The notes under the pieces are model-generated. The model was not told the origin of the DNA. It was given only the letters and a program-made list of their open reading frames with translations, and made no database searches. Below, in pieces: positions 9,343 to 18,788 of a stretch of 64,000 nt of DNA (positions within the stretch are counted from its first letter, which is position 1; every line of letters begins with the position of its first letter). Made by a program: the position numbers and the translations under genes. This stretch comes from Thermoleophilaceae bacterium (lineage in GTDB: Bacteria > Actinomycetota > Thermoleophilia > Solirubrobacterales > Thermoleophilaceae): assembly GCA_040901445.1 (NCBI GenBank), contig JBBDYQ010000002.1, positions 248,001 through 312,000 of the forward strand, given 5' to 3'.

Positions 9343-10488
9343 ATGCTCGGCGGCGGGTCCATCCAGCTGGCGCGTGTCTTCGGGATCCGCATCGGGGTGG
9401 ACCCGAGCTGGTTCATCGTCCTCTTCCTCATCATCTGGTCCCTGTCGGGCAGCTATGAGGACGTGCTGCCCGGCGAGGGCAACTCCGCGTTCATGCTCGC
9501 CGTGGTCAGCGCGCTCCTGTTCTTCCTGTCGATCGTGCTGCACGAGCTGGGCCACGCGGTGGTGGCCATGCGCAACGACATCGGCATCGTGGGCATCGAC
9601 CTGTGGCTGTTCGGCGGCATCGCGAAGATGCGCCGCGACGCCGACTCTGCCGGCGTGGAGTTCCGCATCGCCGCGGCGGGACCCGCGGTGACACTCTTGA
9701 TCGTGCTCGTCTGCTTCGGGCTCGGCGTGCTCGTGAGCGGTCTCGACGGATTCATCGATGCGGTTGGCCTCGATCCCGACAACGGCTTCCAGGCCGTGCT
9801 CGGCTTCGTGGCCTACATCAACGCGGCTCTGCTCGTGTTCAACCTCATCCCGGGCTTCCCGCTGGACGGCGGCCGCATCGCCCGCGCGATCGTGTGGTGG
9901 CGGACGGGCGACCGCGTCAAGGCCACCCGCTTCGCCGCGCGGCTCGGGCGCGGCTTCGCCTACCTGATGATGGGCGTGGGAGTCTTCTGGCTGCTGCAGG
10001 GCGTGCTCATAGCGGGAGTGTGGATGATCTTCATCGGTCTGTTCATCAACCAGGCCGCCCGCTCGGCGGAGGTGCAGACGCGTATCACGAGCCGCATCGA
10101 GGGGCTGCGCGTGGGCGACGTGATGGACGCCGAGCCGGTGGCGCTCCCGCTGGAGACCAAGCTCGACCGCGCCCTGGACGAGTACTTCCTGCGCTACGGC
10201 TGGCCGTGGTTCCCCGTCACCGACCTCGACGGGCGCTTCGTGGGCTACGTCACCCGCGACGCGCTGGAGCGGGTGCCGGAGGACATGCGGCCCGGCTCGA
10301 TGGTGGACGAGGTGATGAGCCGGGACGGCGGCAGCGTGAACGTGGAGGACCCGCTCGAGGCCCTGCTGGGCTCGGAGACGCTCCAGCGGCTCGGGGCGAT
10401 CATGGCGGTGGACCGCGAGGGGATCCTGCGCGGGGTCGTGACGCTCGAGCAGGTACGCCGGGCACTGCGGCCCGCGAGCTCCGTATAG
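9343..10488 (+). CDS. M50 site-2 protease with CBS domains
   Basis: A 381-residue intramembrane zinc metalloprotease of the S2P/RseP-like family. The HELGH motif is at residues 67-71, and the third zinc ligand lies in NLIPGFPLDGGR near 167-178. About six hydrophobic segments surround them. The C-terminal 130 residues look like a tandem CBS pair, which in this subfamily is thought to sense nucleotides. Such proteases release membrane-tethered regulators; the substrate here is unknown. ATG at 9343 is supported by the -10 element ending six bases before it. It precedes the sdh operon, which appears to have its own promoter. Confidence 0.93.
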   Translation: MLGGGSIQLARVFGIRIGVDPSWFIVLFLIIWSLSGSYEDVLPGEGNSAFMLAVVSALLFFLSIVLHELGHAVVAMRNDIGIVGIDLWLFGGIAKMRRDADSAGVEFRIAAAGPAVTLLIVLVCFGLGVLVSGLDGFIDAVGLDPDNGFQAVLGFVAYINAALLVFNLIPGFPLDGGRIARAIVWWRTGDRVKATRFAARLGRGFAYLMMGVGVFWLLQGVLIAGVWMIFIGLFINQAARSAEVQTRITSRIEGLRVGDVMDAEPVALPLETKLDRALDEYFLRYGWPWFPVTDLDGRFVGYVTRDALERVPEDMRPGSMVDEVMSRDGGSVNVEDPLEALLGSETLQRLGAIMAVDREGILRGVVTLEQVRRALRPASSV

Positions 10489-10508
10489 GGGTCAGCTTCG
10501 CGTTCGCA

Positions 10509-10514
10509 TAGAAT
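10509..10514 (+). promoter_or_regulatory. Putative -10 of the sdh operon
   Basis: TAGAAT lies 12 bases before the sdhA ATG at 10527. The start site would fall about five bases upstream of the ATG, giving a near-leaderless message. No clear -35 is visible. Confidence 0.45.
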
Positions 10515-10526
10515 CGCCCGCCGCTC

Positions 10527-12209
10527 ATGCCACAGCACGACATCCTCGTCATCGGAGCAGGACTCGCAGGCCAGCGCGCCGCTCTCGCCGCAGCGGAAGA
10601 AGGAGCTTCCGTCGGCATCATGTCCAAGGTCCATCCGGTGCGCTCGCACTCCAATGCCGCCCAGGGCGGCATCAACGCGGCGCTCAACCCGGAGGACTCC
10701 TGGGAGTCGCACGCGTTCGACACGGTCAAGGGCTCGGACTACCTGGGCGACCAGGACGCCATCGAGGTCATGTGCCGCGAGGCGCCGCAGGAGATCCTCG
10801 ACCTCGAGCACCTCGGCGTGACCTTCCACCGCGACGAGCAAGGCCGCCTGGGCACACGCGCGTTCGGCGGCGCCTCCGCGGCGCGCACCTACTACGTGGC
10901 CGACATCACCGGCCAGGCCATCCTCCACGTGCTCTACGAGCAGCTCATGAAGCACGACGAGGTGTACCGCTACGAGGAGTGGTTCGTCACGCGCCTCGTG
11001 CAGGACGACGACGGCCGCACGGCCGGCTGCGTGTGCCGCAACATCCGCGACGGGCGCATGGAGCTGTTCTCCGCCAAGGCCGTGATCCTGGCCACCGGCG
11101 GCAGCGGGCAGATCTTCAACCCCACCACCAACGCCCTCATCTGCACGGGCGACGGCATCGCCATGGCCTATCGCATCGGCGCCCCGCTGATGGACATGGA
11201 GATGGTCCAGTACCACCCCACCACGCTGCAGGGCAACGGCATCCTCATCACCGAGGGCGCCCGCGGGGAGGGCGCGCACCTCTACAACGCCAAGGGCGAG
11301 CGCTTCATGGAGAAGTACGCGCCCAACAAGATGGAGCTGGCCTCGCGCGACGTCGTGTCGCGCGCCGAGCAGACCGAGATCAACGAGGGTCGCGGCTTCC
11401 CCGACGGCACCGTGGCCCTGGACATCACGGTCGTTCCGCGCAAGCGCATCCACGAGGCGCTGCGCGAGATCGTCAACGTCGGGCGTGACTTCGCCGGCGT
11501 GGACATCACGCGCGAGCCCATCCACATCAAGCCCGGCAACCACTACGTCATGGGCGGAGTCAAGACCGACGTGGACGGGCAGACGCCCATCCCCGGGCTC
11601 TACGCCGCCGGCGAATGCGCCTGCGTCTCGGTGCACGGCGGCAACCGGCTGGGCGCCAACTCGCTGCTCGACACCCTCGTCTTCGGGCGCCGCTCCGGCC
11701 GCCACGCCGCTCGGATGGCGCGCGGCATGGCGATTCCCGAGGCCTCGGAGGCCGCGCTGGCCGACGAGGAGCGGACGATGCGCGAGATTGTCGGTCGCGA
11801 GCGAACCGGCCGCCGCGTGTCGGAGATCAAGCGCGAGCTCGGCCAGACCATGGACAGGCACGTGGCCGTCTTCCGCGACGACGCCGGGCTGCAGACCGCG
11901 CTCGAGATCGTCCGGCGCCTCGAGGAGGAGGCCAAGACGGTCGCCATCGACGACAAGGGCAGCGTCTTCAACCAGGACGCCCTCGGCGCGCTCGAGCTCC
12001 AGTTCATGCTCGACAACGCCGAGTGCACCGTGCTCGGGGCCATCGAGCGCAAGGAGAGCCGCGGCGCCCAGTTCCGCACCGACTTCCCGGAGCGCAACGA
12101 CGACGAGTGGCTCAAGCACATCGACATCACCAAGAACGGCGACGAGCCGGAGATCTCCTACTCCGAGGTCACGCTGACCCAGTGGGAGCCCGAGGAGAGG
12201 AAGTACTAG
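10527..12209 (+). CDS. sdhA: Succinate dehydrogenase/fumarate reductase flavoprotein subunit
   Basis: A 560-residue flavoprotein that oxidises succinate to fumarate, or the reverse. The FAD Rossmann loop GAGLAGQ is at residues 9-15. The segment HSNAAQGGI holds the flavin-contacting region (covalent attachment His by family knowledge). HPTTLQGNG and [13 protein letters not shown] (near 371) mark substrate and FAD sites. It is followed closely by sdhB (4 bases) and then a CCG-domain protein instead of cytochrome b anchor subunits, which points to a type E-like complex. Confidence 0.96.
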   Translation: MPQHDILVIGAGLAGQRAALAAAEEGASVGIMSKVHPVRSHSNAAQGGINAALNPEDSWESHAFDTVKGSDYLGDQDAIEVMCREAPQEILDLEHLGVTFHRDEQGRLGTRAFGGASAARTYYVADITGQAILHVLYEQLMKHDEVYRYEEWFVTRLVQDDDGRTAGCVCRNIRDGRMELFSAKAVILATGGSGQIFNPTTNALICTGDGIAMAYRIGAPLMDMEMVQYHPTTLQGNGILITEGARGEGAHLYNAKGERFMEKYAPNKMELASRDVVSRAEQTEINEGRGFPDGTVALDITVVPRKRIHEALREIVNVGRDFAGVDITREPIHIKPGNHYVMGGVKTDVDGQTPIPGLYAAGECACVSVHGGNRLGANSLLDTLVFGRRSGRHAARMARGMAIPEASEAALADEERTMREIVGRERTGRRVSEIKRELGQTMDRHVAVFRDDAGLQTALEIVRRLEEEAKTVAIDDKGSVFNQDALGALELQFMLDNAECTVLGAIERKESRGAQFRTDFPERNDDEWLKHIDITKNGDEPEISYSEVTLTQWEPEERKY

Positions 12210-12213
12210 GGCC

Positions 12214-13308
12214 GTGGCCGATTACACCCTCAAGATCCGCCGCTTCGACCCCGAGTCCGGCGAGCCCGCGTACTGGCAGAGCTTCGACGTGGACCTCGCG
12301 CCGGAGCGCTCCGTGCTCGACGGCGTGCTGCGGGCGCGCGACGACGAGGACGGCTCGATCGGCATCCGCTGCTCCTGCCAGGCCGCCATCTGCGGCTCGT
12401 GCGCGGTCCGCATCAACGGCAAGACCGCGCTGGCGTGCAACACCAAGCTGTCGGACGCCCGCGCCGGCGCCAAGGCGGGCGAGATCGTGGTGGAGCCGAT
12501 GGGAAACTTCCCGGTGCTCAAGGACCTGATCGTGGACATGGACGCCGTCCACTGGAAGAAGGTCCAGCGCGTGGTGCCGTGGCTGCTGCCCGAGGGCGAC
12601 CCGCCCGAGCGCGAGTACATCGTGCCGCCCGAGTCGATGATCGACATAACCCAGTCCATGGCGTGCATCCAGTGCGGCGCCTGCGTGGGCGCCTGCCTCT
12701 CGCTCGAGGTGGACCCCGAGTTCATCGGCCCGGCGGCGCTCGCCAAGGCCTACCGCTTCGTGGGCGACCCGCGCGACGGCCAGACCGAAAGCCGGCTCCA
12801 GGACCTGGCCGAGGACCCGCACGGCATCTACGACTGCACCCACTGCTTCGCGTGCGTCGAGGTCTGTCCCAAGGACGTTGCTCCCATGGACCAGATCATG
12901 CGCCTGCGCCGCCGCGCCACCGGCGACTTCGGCATCAGGGATCAGAACAACGGCTACGGCCACGAGAAGGCCTTCGTCGACCTGATCGAGAAGTACGGCA
13001 CCCTCCACGAGGCGCAGCTGCTGCCGCGCTCCTTCGGCCAGGGCAGCCTCGTCCGCTCGCAGCTCGACCCCAACTCGGTCAAGCAGCTCGTCACCGCCCT
13101 CCCCGCCGCGGTCAACGGGCTCAAGAGCGGCAAGGTCTCGCCGGTCAAGGCGCTCTGGCACCACAAGCTGCCCGACCAGGACCAGGTCCGCCGCATCTAC
13201 AAGGAGATCGAGAGCAAGGACGAGCGCCTCGAGCTCAACCTCTACATCGTCGGCGAGTCCGGCGGCGAGGAGGAGGGCGCGATGGCCGAAGGGAGTCAGG
13301 AATCGTGA
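12214..13308 (+). CDS. sdhB: Succinate dehydrogenase iron-sulfur subunit, long form
   Basis: A 364-residue electron-transfer subunit. The plant-type [2Fe-2S] cysteines C53, C55, C60 and C63 (plus C75) are followed by two ferredoxin-like sets, C151/C154/C157/C161 and C208/C211/C214/C218. The protein is about 100 residues longer than canonical SdhB, and the acidic C-terminal tail ([12 protein letters not shown]) is extra. It starts with GTG four bases after sdhA stops. Its own stop overlaps the GTG of the CCG-domain gene (GTGA), so all three subunits are coupled. Confidence 0.95.
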   Translation: MADYTLKIRRFDPESGEPAYWQSFDVDLAPERSVLDGVLRARDDEDGSIGIRCSCQAAICGSCAVRINGKTALACNTKLSDARAGAKAGEIVVEPMGNFPVLKDLIVDMDAVHWKKVQRVVPWLLPEGDPPEREYIVPPESMIDITQSMACIQCGACVGACLSLEVDPEFIGPAALAKAYRFVGDPRDGQTESRLQDLAEDPHGIYDCTHCFACVEVCPKDVAPMDQIMRLRRRATGDFGIRDQNNGYGHEKAFVDLIEKYGTLHEAQLLPRSFGQGSLVRSQLDPNSVKQLVTALPAAVNGLKSGKVSPVKALWHHKLPDQDQVRRIYKEIESKDERLELNLYIVGESGGEEEGAMAEGSQES

Positions 13309-14207
13309 AGGTCGCCTACTGGCCTGGCTGCGTCTCGCGCGGCTTCACCCCGGAGCTGCACGGCTCGATGGCGCTGGTCGCCCCCAAGCTCGACATCGAG
13401 ATGGTGGAGCTGGACCGCGCCAACTGCTGCGGCGCCGGAGTCATCGCCGAGCACAACCAGGAGCTCGTGGACACGCTCAACGCGCGCACGTTCGCCATGG
13501 CCCAGGGGGTCGAAGGCGCGGCGGGGATGATGAACATCTGCTCCACCTGCCAGGGAGCGCAGACCGAGTGCCGCGAGCGGCTCGACGCCTCGACCGATTA
13601 CCGCTCCGGGGTCAACGAGCACCTCAAGCCGGAGGGCCTGTCCTACGAATCCAACGGCGACTGGTGGAACAAGAACTTCCTCTGGCTGCTGGTGGAGGAG
13701 ATCGGCCTCGACACGCTGCGCGAGCGCGTGGTGCGCCCGCTCGAGGGGCTGCGCATCGCGCCCTTCTACGGCTGCTACATCGTCCGCCCCACCCGCCGGC
13801 TCGGCTACGCCGACCACCCGGAGCGCGACAGGTACATGGAGATGGTCATCGAGGCCATCGGCGCCAACCCGGTGGACTACGCGGGCAAGCACAAGTGCTG
13901 CGGCTTCCCGCTCATCACCATGAACCGCACCACCTCGCTGCGCCAGGCGGGCCGCCACCTCGCCGACGCCATCGACGCCGACGCGGACTGCCTCGTGACC
14001 CCCTGCCCGCTCTGCCACCTCAACCTGGACCTGCAGCAGCCCGACGCCGCCAAGTACGTCGAGCGCGACCTCGACATCCCCGTGCTGCACCTCCCGCAGA
14101 TGGTGGGCCTGGCCCTCGGGCTCGAGCCCAAGGAGCTGGGGATGAACAAGCACGTCGTGAAGACCGGCGACGTGCAGCGCAAGGTCGCGGCGCTGGCCGC
14201 CGCCTAG
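13305..14207 (+). CDS. CCG-domain subunit of succinate dehydrogenase (SdhE/HdrB-like)
   Basis: A 300-residue cysteine-rich protein with two CCG domains, as in heterodisulfide reductase subunit B and the third subunit of type E succinate:quinone reductases. The first domain has WPGC near residue 8, CCGAG at 41-45 and a CSTC pair. The second has FYGC, CCGFP at 198-202 and TPCPLC. These domains bind unusual [4Fe-4S] clusters. No transmembrane helix is seen, so the complex probably attaches peripherally and passes electrons to quinone through this subunit. GTG at 13305 is coupled to sdhB. Confidence 0.9.
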   Translation: MKVAYWPGCVSRGFTPELHGSMALVAPKLDIEMVELDRANCCGAGVIAEHNQELVDTLNARTFAMAQGVEGAAGMMNICSTCQGAQTECRERLDASTDYRSGVNEHLKPEGLSYESNGDWWNKNFLWLLVEEIGLDTLRERVVRPLEGLRIAPFYGCYIVRPTRRLGYADHPERDRYMEMVIEAIGANPVDYAGKHKCCGFPLITMNRTTSLRQAGRHLADAIDADADCLVTPCPLCHLNLDLQQPDAAKYVERDLDIPVLHLPQMVGLALGLEPKELGMNKHVVKTGDVQRKVAALAAA

Positions 14208-14234
14208 CGCCTCCGCCCGCTCTGTCTCCGAAAA

Positions 14235-14267
14235 CGAGAAAACCGGCCAGTGGCTGGCCGGCTCTCG
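14235..14267 (+). terminator. Terminator hairpin after the sdh operon
   Basis: Arms CCGGCCAG and CTGGCCGG around a TGG loop are extended by CGAGA (14235-14239) and TCTCG (14263-14267). It starts 28 bases after the last sdh stop codon. No U-tract follows, as is common in high-GC actinobacteria. The rest of the gap to 14475 shows no recognisable RNA or gene. Confidence 0.65.
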
Positions 14268-14474
14268 CGTTGCGTACCCCACTCCGCCCTGGGAAACTGT
14301 GGAAGTCCGTTTCCTACCCCCTGCGTCTGGCCCGGCCAGCTTCCCAACCACCGGGTTCGCACATGGTGCACGGCGGCGGGAACCAGCGCTTCCCCTCACG
14401 CGAGGGAAATTGGGAGGAGGTGACGGGGGAGTTGCAGTTCACCCTTCCATCCCCCGCCCTCCCCCTTACTGCTG

Positions 14475-14480
14475 TACCCT
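14475..14480 (+). promoter_or_regulatory. -10 element of the LuxR-type regulator gene (leaderless)
   Basis: TACCCT is followed by seven bases and then the ATG at 14488; there is no SD sequence. Confidence 0.55.
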
Positions 14481-14487
14481 GGCCCGC

Positions 14488-15156
14488 ATGGACCGCACCC
14501 CCGTGAGCGTGGTCACGGCGTCTTTCGAGGACCTCGTGGCTGTGGGCCTCCGCGAGCTCGTGAACGCCGATCCCAACCTCGAGCTGGTGGCGGCCGGCGT
14601 ACCGCTGGAGGGCATCGAGGACGCTCTCGGCAAGCTCGAGCCGGCCGTGGTGGTGCTGAACTTCGGCTCTCTCCCCACCCCGGCGTCCGTGTACCAGCTG
14701 CACCAGGCCCGCCCCGACACCCGGATCGTCGTGCTGGCCAACCGCCCGACCGCCGCCGAGTGCAACCAGATGCTGTCCTTCGGCGCCACCGCCTGCATCT
14801 CCAAGGAGACCCAGGCGCGCGACATCATCAACGCGATCCACCTGGCGTCACGCGGGATGCACGTGCTCCCGCGCAGCGCGAGCCTGAAGGGCGTGGGCGA
14901 GCGCCTGGACATCGGCGGCCCCGACGTGCTCACCCCCCGTGAGGCCGACGTGCTCGAACTGCTCCAGGAAAGCCGGACGAACGCGCAGATCGCACACGCG
15001 CTCTCGATCGGGGTCGAGACCGTGCGCACCCACGCGCGCAACATCTACCGCAAGCTGGGCGTGGCGTCGCGCCGCGAGCTCGCCACGCTCGGGCGCAACG
15101 GCGACCGCAACTCGGGCGAGCAGCGCTCCGCCGAGCCCGGCCAGGCCCAGCGCTAG
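14488..15156 (+). CDS. LuxR-type regulator with atypical receiver domain
   Basis: A 222-residue two-domain regulator. Residues 5-120 have the receiver fold, but the phospho-accepting Asp is replaced by Asn (VVVLNFGS), the N-terminal acidic pair is missing (VVTASFED) and the conserved Thr is Ala. Only the Lys (CISKET) remains. Residues 148-205 form a normal LuxR helix-turn-helix (LTPREADVLELL, then NAQIAHALSIGVETVRTH). It is therefore unlikely to be switched by phosphorylation. The gene is leaderless, with no partner kinase nearby, and its stop shares CTAG with the convergent asd gene. Confidence 0.88.
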   Translation: MDRTPVSVVTASFEDLVAVGLRELVNADPNLELVAAGVPLEGIEDALGKLEPAVVVLNFGSLPTPASVYQLHQARPDTRIVVLANRPTAAECNQMLSFGATACISKETQARDIINAIHLASRGMHVLPRSASLKGVGERLDIGGPDVLTPREADVLELLQESRTNAQIAHALSIGVETVRTHARNIYRKLGVASRRELATLGRNGDRNSGEQRSAEPGQAQR

Positions 15157-16175
15157 CGCGAAGCCGCGGCCGCGCCGCGCACCAGGCTGCGCTGCACGAG
15201 CAGCTCGGCGAGCTGGATCGTGTTGAGCGCGGCGCCCTTGCGGAGGTTGTCCCCCACGATGAAGAGGTTGAGGCCGCGCTCGTGCGAGGGGTCGCGGCGG
15301 ATGCGGCCGACGAGCACCTCGTCGCGGCCCGCGGCCTCGATGGCGAGCGGGTAGATGCCGTCTGCCGGGTCGTCGAGCACGCTGAGCCCGGGCGCGGCCG
15401 ACAGGAGCTCGCGGCACTCCTCCGGCGACAGCGGCTCGCGCGTCTGCACGTTCACCGACTCCGAGTGGCCGACGTAGACCGGCACCCGCGTGCAGGTGGC
15501 CGAGACGCCCAGTGAGGGCTCACCGAGGATCTTGCGCGTCTCGTTGACGAGCTTGTGCTCCTCGTCGGTGTAGTCGTCGCCCTCGGGGAAGCTGCCGGCC
15601 TGGGGCAGCACGTTGAACGCGATCCGGTGCGGATACACGCCGCGGTTCTCGGCCTGCTGCCCGTGCAGGAGGGCGTGCGTCTGGTCGCGCAGCTCGTCCG
15701 TGGCCTTCTGCCCGGTGCCGGATACCGACTGCATGGTGGTGATCACGAGCCGCTCGATGCCCACGGCGTCGAGGATGGGCTTGAGCGCGACGACCATCTG
15801 CATGGTCGAGCAGTTGGGGTTGGCCACGATGCCGTTGTGCTCGTCGAGCGCCTCCGGGTTGACCTCGCTGACCACCAGCGGGACGTCGTCCTGCATGCGC
15901 CAGCGCGACGAGTTGTCCACCACGACGGCGCCGGCCTCGGCGAAGCGCGGCGCCCACTCGCCGCTGGTGCCGCGGCCGGCGGAGAACAGCGCGATGTCGA
16001 AGCCCTCGATCGTCTCGCCGGTCAGTGGCTGGACCGTCATCCCGCGCAGCTCGCGCCCGGCCGAGCGCTCGGAGGCGAACGGGACGATCTCGTCCGCGGG
16101 GAAGGAGCGCTGCTCGAGGATGTCGAGCATCACCGAGCCGACCGCGCCCGTGGCCCCGACGACCGCGAGCCTCAT
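15153..16175 (-). CDS. asd: Aspartate-semialdehyde dehydrogenase
   Basis: A 340-residue enzyme that reduces aspartyl phosphate to aspartate semialdehyde with NADPH, the second step towards lysine, threonine, methionine and diaminopimelate. The NADP loop GATGAVG is at residues 8-14, and the catalytic cysteine is Cys122 in NPNCST. Its ATG overlaps the TGA stop of lysC (ATGA), so kinase and dehydrogenase are made together. The frame stays open far upstream into lysC, but homology begins at this ATG. Confidence 0.96.
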   Translation of the reverse strand: MRLAVVGATGAVGSVMLDILEQRSFPADEIVPFASERSAGRELRGMTVQPLTGETIEGFDIALFSAGRGTSGEWAPRFAEAGAVVVDNSSRWRMQDDVPLVVSEVNPEALDEHNGIVANPNCSTMQMVVALKPILDAVGIERLVITTMQSVSGTGQKATDELRDQTHALLHGQQAENRGVYPHRIAFNVLPQAGSFPEGDDYTDEEHKLVNETRKILGEPSLGVSATCTRVPVYVGHSESVNVQTREPLSPEECRELLSAAPGLSVLDDPADGIYPLAIEAAGRDEVLVGRIRRDPSHERGLNLFIVGDNLRKGAALNTIQLAELLVQRSLVRGAAAASR

Positions 16176-17467
16176 GACACCACCGGCCGGTGGTGGCCGA
16201 ACGGGTCCTCGCTCTGCACCGCGTCGGCGTCGAGCCCGAACGCGGTGTGCAGGCTGCGCACGGCTTCGGGCACGTCGGCCTCCGCCACCACGCAGGAGAT
16301 CTTGATCGGGGAGGTGGAGATCATCTCGATGTTCACCCCGGCCTCGCCGAGCACGCTGAACGCCTTCGCGGCCACACCCGGGTGGCTCTTCATCCCCGCT
16401 CCCACCAGCGAGACCTTGCCCATGCCCGGATCGCTGGCCACCTGGCCGATGCCGAGCTCGGCGCCCAGCGGCTCGAGCGCGTCGGTGGCAGCGCGGAGAT
16501 CGGCGCGCGGGACGGTGAACGACATGTCCGCGCGGGCGCCCTCGGACATGGGCTCGTTCTGGATGATCATGTCGACGTTCACGCTGGCATCGGCGAGCAC
16601 GGTGAGCACGCGCCCGGCCACGCCGGGATGGTCCGGCAGGCCCGTGAGCGTGATCCGGGCCTCGTCGGTGGAGTGCGTGACGGCGGTGACGAGCGGGCGT
16701 TCCATGGTCTCCTCCTCGGTCACGACGAAGGTACCGGTTCCGCCGTCGAAGCTCGATCGGCAGTGGATGCGGACACCGTGGTTGCGCGCGTACTCGACCG
16801 AGCGCAGCTGCAGCACGCCCGCGCCGGACGCGGACATCTCGAGCATCTCCTCGAACGAGACCATGGGGATCTTGCGGGCGCCGGACACGATCCGCGGGTC
16901 CGCGCTGAACACGCCCGCGACGTCGGTGTAGATCTCGCACACGTCGGCCTCGAGCGCCGCCGCCAGCGCCACGGCGGTGGTGTCGGAGCCGCCGCGGCCG
17001 AGCGTGGTGACGTCGTAGGCGGTGGACACACCCTGGAAGCCCGCCACGAGCACGACCTTGTCGTCGTCGAGCGCGGCGCGGATGCGATCGGCCTTGACCT
17101 CCACGATCTTCGCCTTTGTGTGCGAGGTGTCGGTGACGATGCCCGCCTGGGAGCCCGTGAGCGAGATGGCCTGGTGGCCGAGGTCGTTGATGACCATGGC
17201 GGCGAGGGCGCAGGAGATGCGCTCGCCCGTCGAGAGCAGCATGTCCATCTCGCGCGGGTGCGGGCGCTCGGAGACCTCGAAGGCCATCTCCACGAGCTGG
17301 TCGGTGGTCTTGCCGCGCGCGGACAGGACGGCCACGACGCGGTTGCCGGCCTCCCGCTGGGCCACGATCCGCCGGGCCGCGTTCTTGATGCGTTCCGCAT
17401 CCGCGACGGAGGTGCCGCCGAACTTCATGACGACGGTCTCGGCGAGGCCCTGGGCGGCGTCCGGCAT
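16172..17467 (-). CDS. lysC: Aspartate kinase
   Basis: A 431-residue kinase that phosphorylates aspartate, the committed step of the aspartate pathway. The ATP-site strand MKFGGTS is at residues 14-20. The C-terminal third has paired ACT regulatory domains (VTLTGLPDHPGVAGRVL-like and SLVGAGMKSHPGVA), so feedback inhibition by lysine and/or threonine is expected. ATG at 17467 is leaderless, with TATCCT eight bases upstream. The promoter overlaps that of the divergent GH3-like gene. Confidence 0.96.
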   Translation of the reverse strand: MPDAAQGLAETVVMKFGGTSVADAERIKNAARRIVAQREAGNRVVAVLSARGKTTDQLVEMAFEVSERPHPREMDMLLSTGERISCALAAMVINDLGHQAISLTGSQAGIVTDTSHTKAKIVEVKADRIRAALDDDKVVLVAGFQGVSTAYDVTTLGRGGSDTTAVALAAALEADVCEIYTDVAGVFSADPRIVSGARKIPMVSFEEMLEMSASGAGVLQLRSVEYARNHGVRIHCRSSFDGGTGTFVVTEEETMERPLVTAVTHSTDEARITLTGLPDHPGVAGRVLTVLADASVNVDMIIQNEPMSEGARADMSFTVPRADLRAATDALEPLGAELGIGQVASDPGMGKVSLVGAGMKSHPGVAAKAFSVLGEAGVNIEMISTSPIKISCVVAEADVPEAVRSLHTAFGLDADAVQSEDPFGHHRPVVS

Positions 17468-17475
17468 AGCGACGC

Positions 17476-17485
17476 AGGATAGCTT
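17476..17485. promoter_or_regulatory. Bidirectional promoter: overlapping -10 elements of lysC and the GH3-like gene
   Basis: On the minus strand TATCCT (17476-17481) lies eight bases before the lysC ATG. On the plus strand TAGCTT (17480-17485) lies seven bases before the TTG at 17493. The two hexamers share the TA at 17480-17481, so polymerase bound for one gene should exclude the other. Confidence 0.6.
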
Positions 17486-17492
17486 TCAGCCC

Positions 17493-18767
17493 TTGCCTCG
17501 CCCTCCTGCCCGTGTCCTCCTGTTCGCCCTCGTCGCCGTGGCCGCGATCGCTTACGCCGTGTGGGACAACGCCCGTGACGAGGCCCCCGCGCCCCTGCCC
17601 CCCGAGGCCTCGGGCGGGGGCTCCGGGCCGCGGGAGCGGACGTCGTTCCTCGCCCGGATGATCCCGCCCGAGGCCGCCGACCGCCGCTCGGGCGCAGGGC
17701 GGGCGCCGCGCAACGTGGGCGAGCTGGCGCGCCGGCTGCCGCTCGAGCGCAAGGTGGCGCAGCTGTTCGTCTGGGGGTTCGAGGGGCAGGACCTCACCGA
17801 CCCGATCTACGAGCGGCTGCGCGCGCTGGACCTGGGCGGCATCCTCATCCGCAGCCGCAACTACCTCGGGCCGGCGCAGCTCGCGGCGCAGTCCGGCGAG
17901 GCCGTGGTGATCTCCCAGCAGGAGGGCCACGTGCCGCCGTGGGTGTTCGCGTCCCAGGAGGGGGCGGAGTTCTCGAGCTTCCCCGACCTCCCCCCGAGCG
18001 GGGCGCCCGCCGACTACGAGACACCGGAGGGCGCCGCCGCCGCGGCCGGTGAAGCGGCGGATGCACTCCGCCCGCTCGGCGTGACCGCGCTGCTCGGACC
18101 CGTGCTCGACGTGGGGACCGAGGACGGCGGCGCGGTGGGCGCGCGCGCCTTCGCCGACGAGGCAGAGGCGGTGGCCGCATACGGCCGCGACGTGATCGAG
18201 GAGTACGCGGAGGCGGGCGTGCTCGCCGCGCCCAAGCACTTCCCCGGCCTCGGCGCAGCCAACCAGGACACCGCTGCGGGCCCGGCCAGCGTGGGTCTCA
18301 CCGTGGACGAGCTGGGCAGGCGCGACCTCGTTCCCTTCCGCGCCGCGGTGCGCGCCGGGACGCCGGCCCTCACCATCGGGCACGGGCTCTACGCCACCGA
18401 CGACTTCGTGACACCGGCGTCGCTCTCGCCCACCATCGCGGACGAGCTGCTGCGCGGGCGGCTGCGCTTCCGCGGAGTCGCCGTGACCGACGACCTGGCC
18501 GCGCCCGCCGTGACCGCCGTGATGTCGGTGCCGGACGCCGCCGTGGCGGCGCTGGACGCCGGCGCGGACCAGCTCGTGATCTCCGGCCCCCTCGGCGAGC
18601 AGGAGGCGGCCTACACGGCGGTGCTCAACGCCGTGCGCCGGGGCGACGTGTCGGTGCGGCAGGTGGACGTGGCGGTCACCCGCATCCTGAGCGCCAAGCG
18701 CGACCTGGGGCTGATCGCCGAGGATCGGGCCGCCGCCCCGGCGCAGGGTGCGCAGCCGGGACCCTGA
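17493..18767 (+). CDS. Glycoside hydrolase family 3-like protein, degenerate catalytic loop
   Basis: A 424-residue protein with an N-terminal hydrophobic segment (residues 7-20) that should export or anchor it. The domain resembles NagZ-type beta-N-acetylhexosaminidases: KHFPG near 245 and VTDDLA with the nucleophile Asp near 332. However, the catalytic His loop is altered. The usual PGHG followed by DSH reads PGLGAANQDTAAGPAS, so the His/Asp dyad is missing. Either another residue acts as acid/base or this branch has a different activity. TTG at 17493 is leaderless; the frame is open further upstream, antisense to lysC, where it is not real. Confidence 0.8.
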   Translation: MPRPPARVLLFALVAVAAIAYAVWDNARDEAPAPLPPEASGGGSGPRERTSFLARMIPPEAADRRSGAGRAPRNVGELARRLPLERKVAQLFVWGFEGQDLTDPIYERLRALDLGGILIRSRNYLGPAQLAAQSGEAVVISQQEGHVPPWVFASQEGAEFSSFPDLPPSGAPADYETPEGAAAAAGEAADALRPLGVTALLGPVLDVGTEDGGAVGARAFADEAEAVAAYGRDVIEEYAEAGVLAAPKHFPGLGAANQDTAAGPASVGLTVDELGRRDLVPFRAAVRAGTPALTIGHGLYATDDFVTPASLSPTIADELLRGRLRFRGVAVTDDLAAPAVTAVMSVPDAAVAALDAGADQLVISGPLGEQEAAYTAVLNAVRRGDVSVRQVDVAVTRILSAKRDLGLIAEDRAAAPAQGAQPGP

Positions 18768-18788
18768 GGTCGGCTGGACCGAGCGCGA

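Noticed and set aside
14268-14474. A possible riboswitch or small RNA before the regulator gene
   Set aside because: No conserved riboswitch core, T-loop or other RNA signature could be found by eye; only the terminator and the -10 are supported.
14299-14487. An upstream extension of the LuxR-type regulator
   Set aside because: It adds low-complexity residues with no homology; the -10 at 14475-14480 lies inside it, so translation starts at 14488.
15153-18383. A 1076-codon minus-strand frame joining asd to upstream sequence
   Set aside because: Only the last 340 codons are asd; the rest is out of frame with lysC and antisense to the GH3-like gene.
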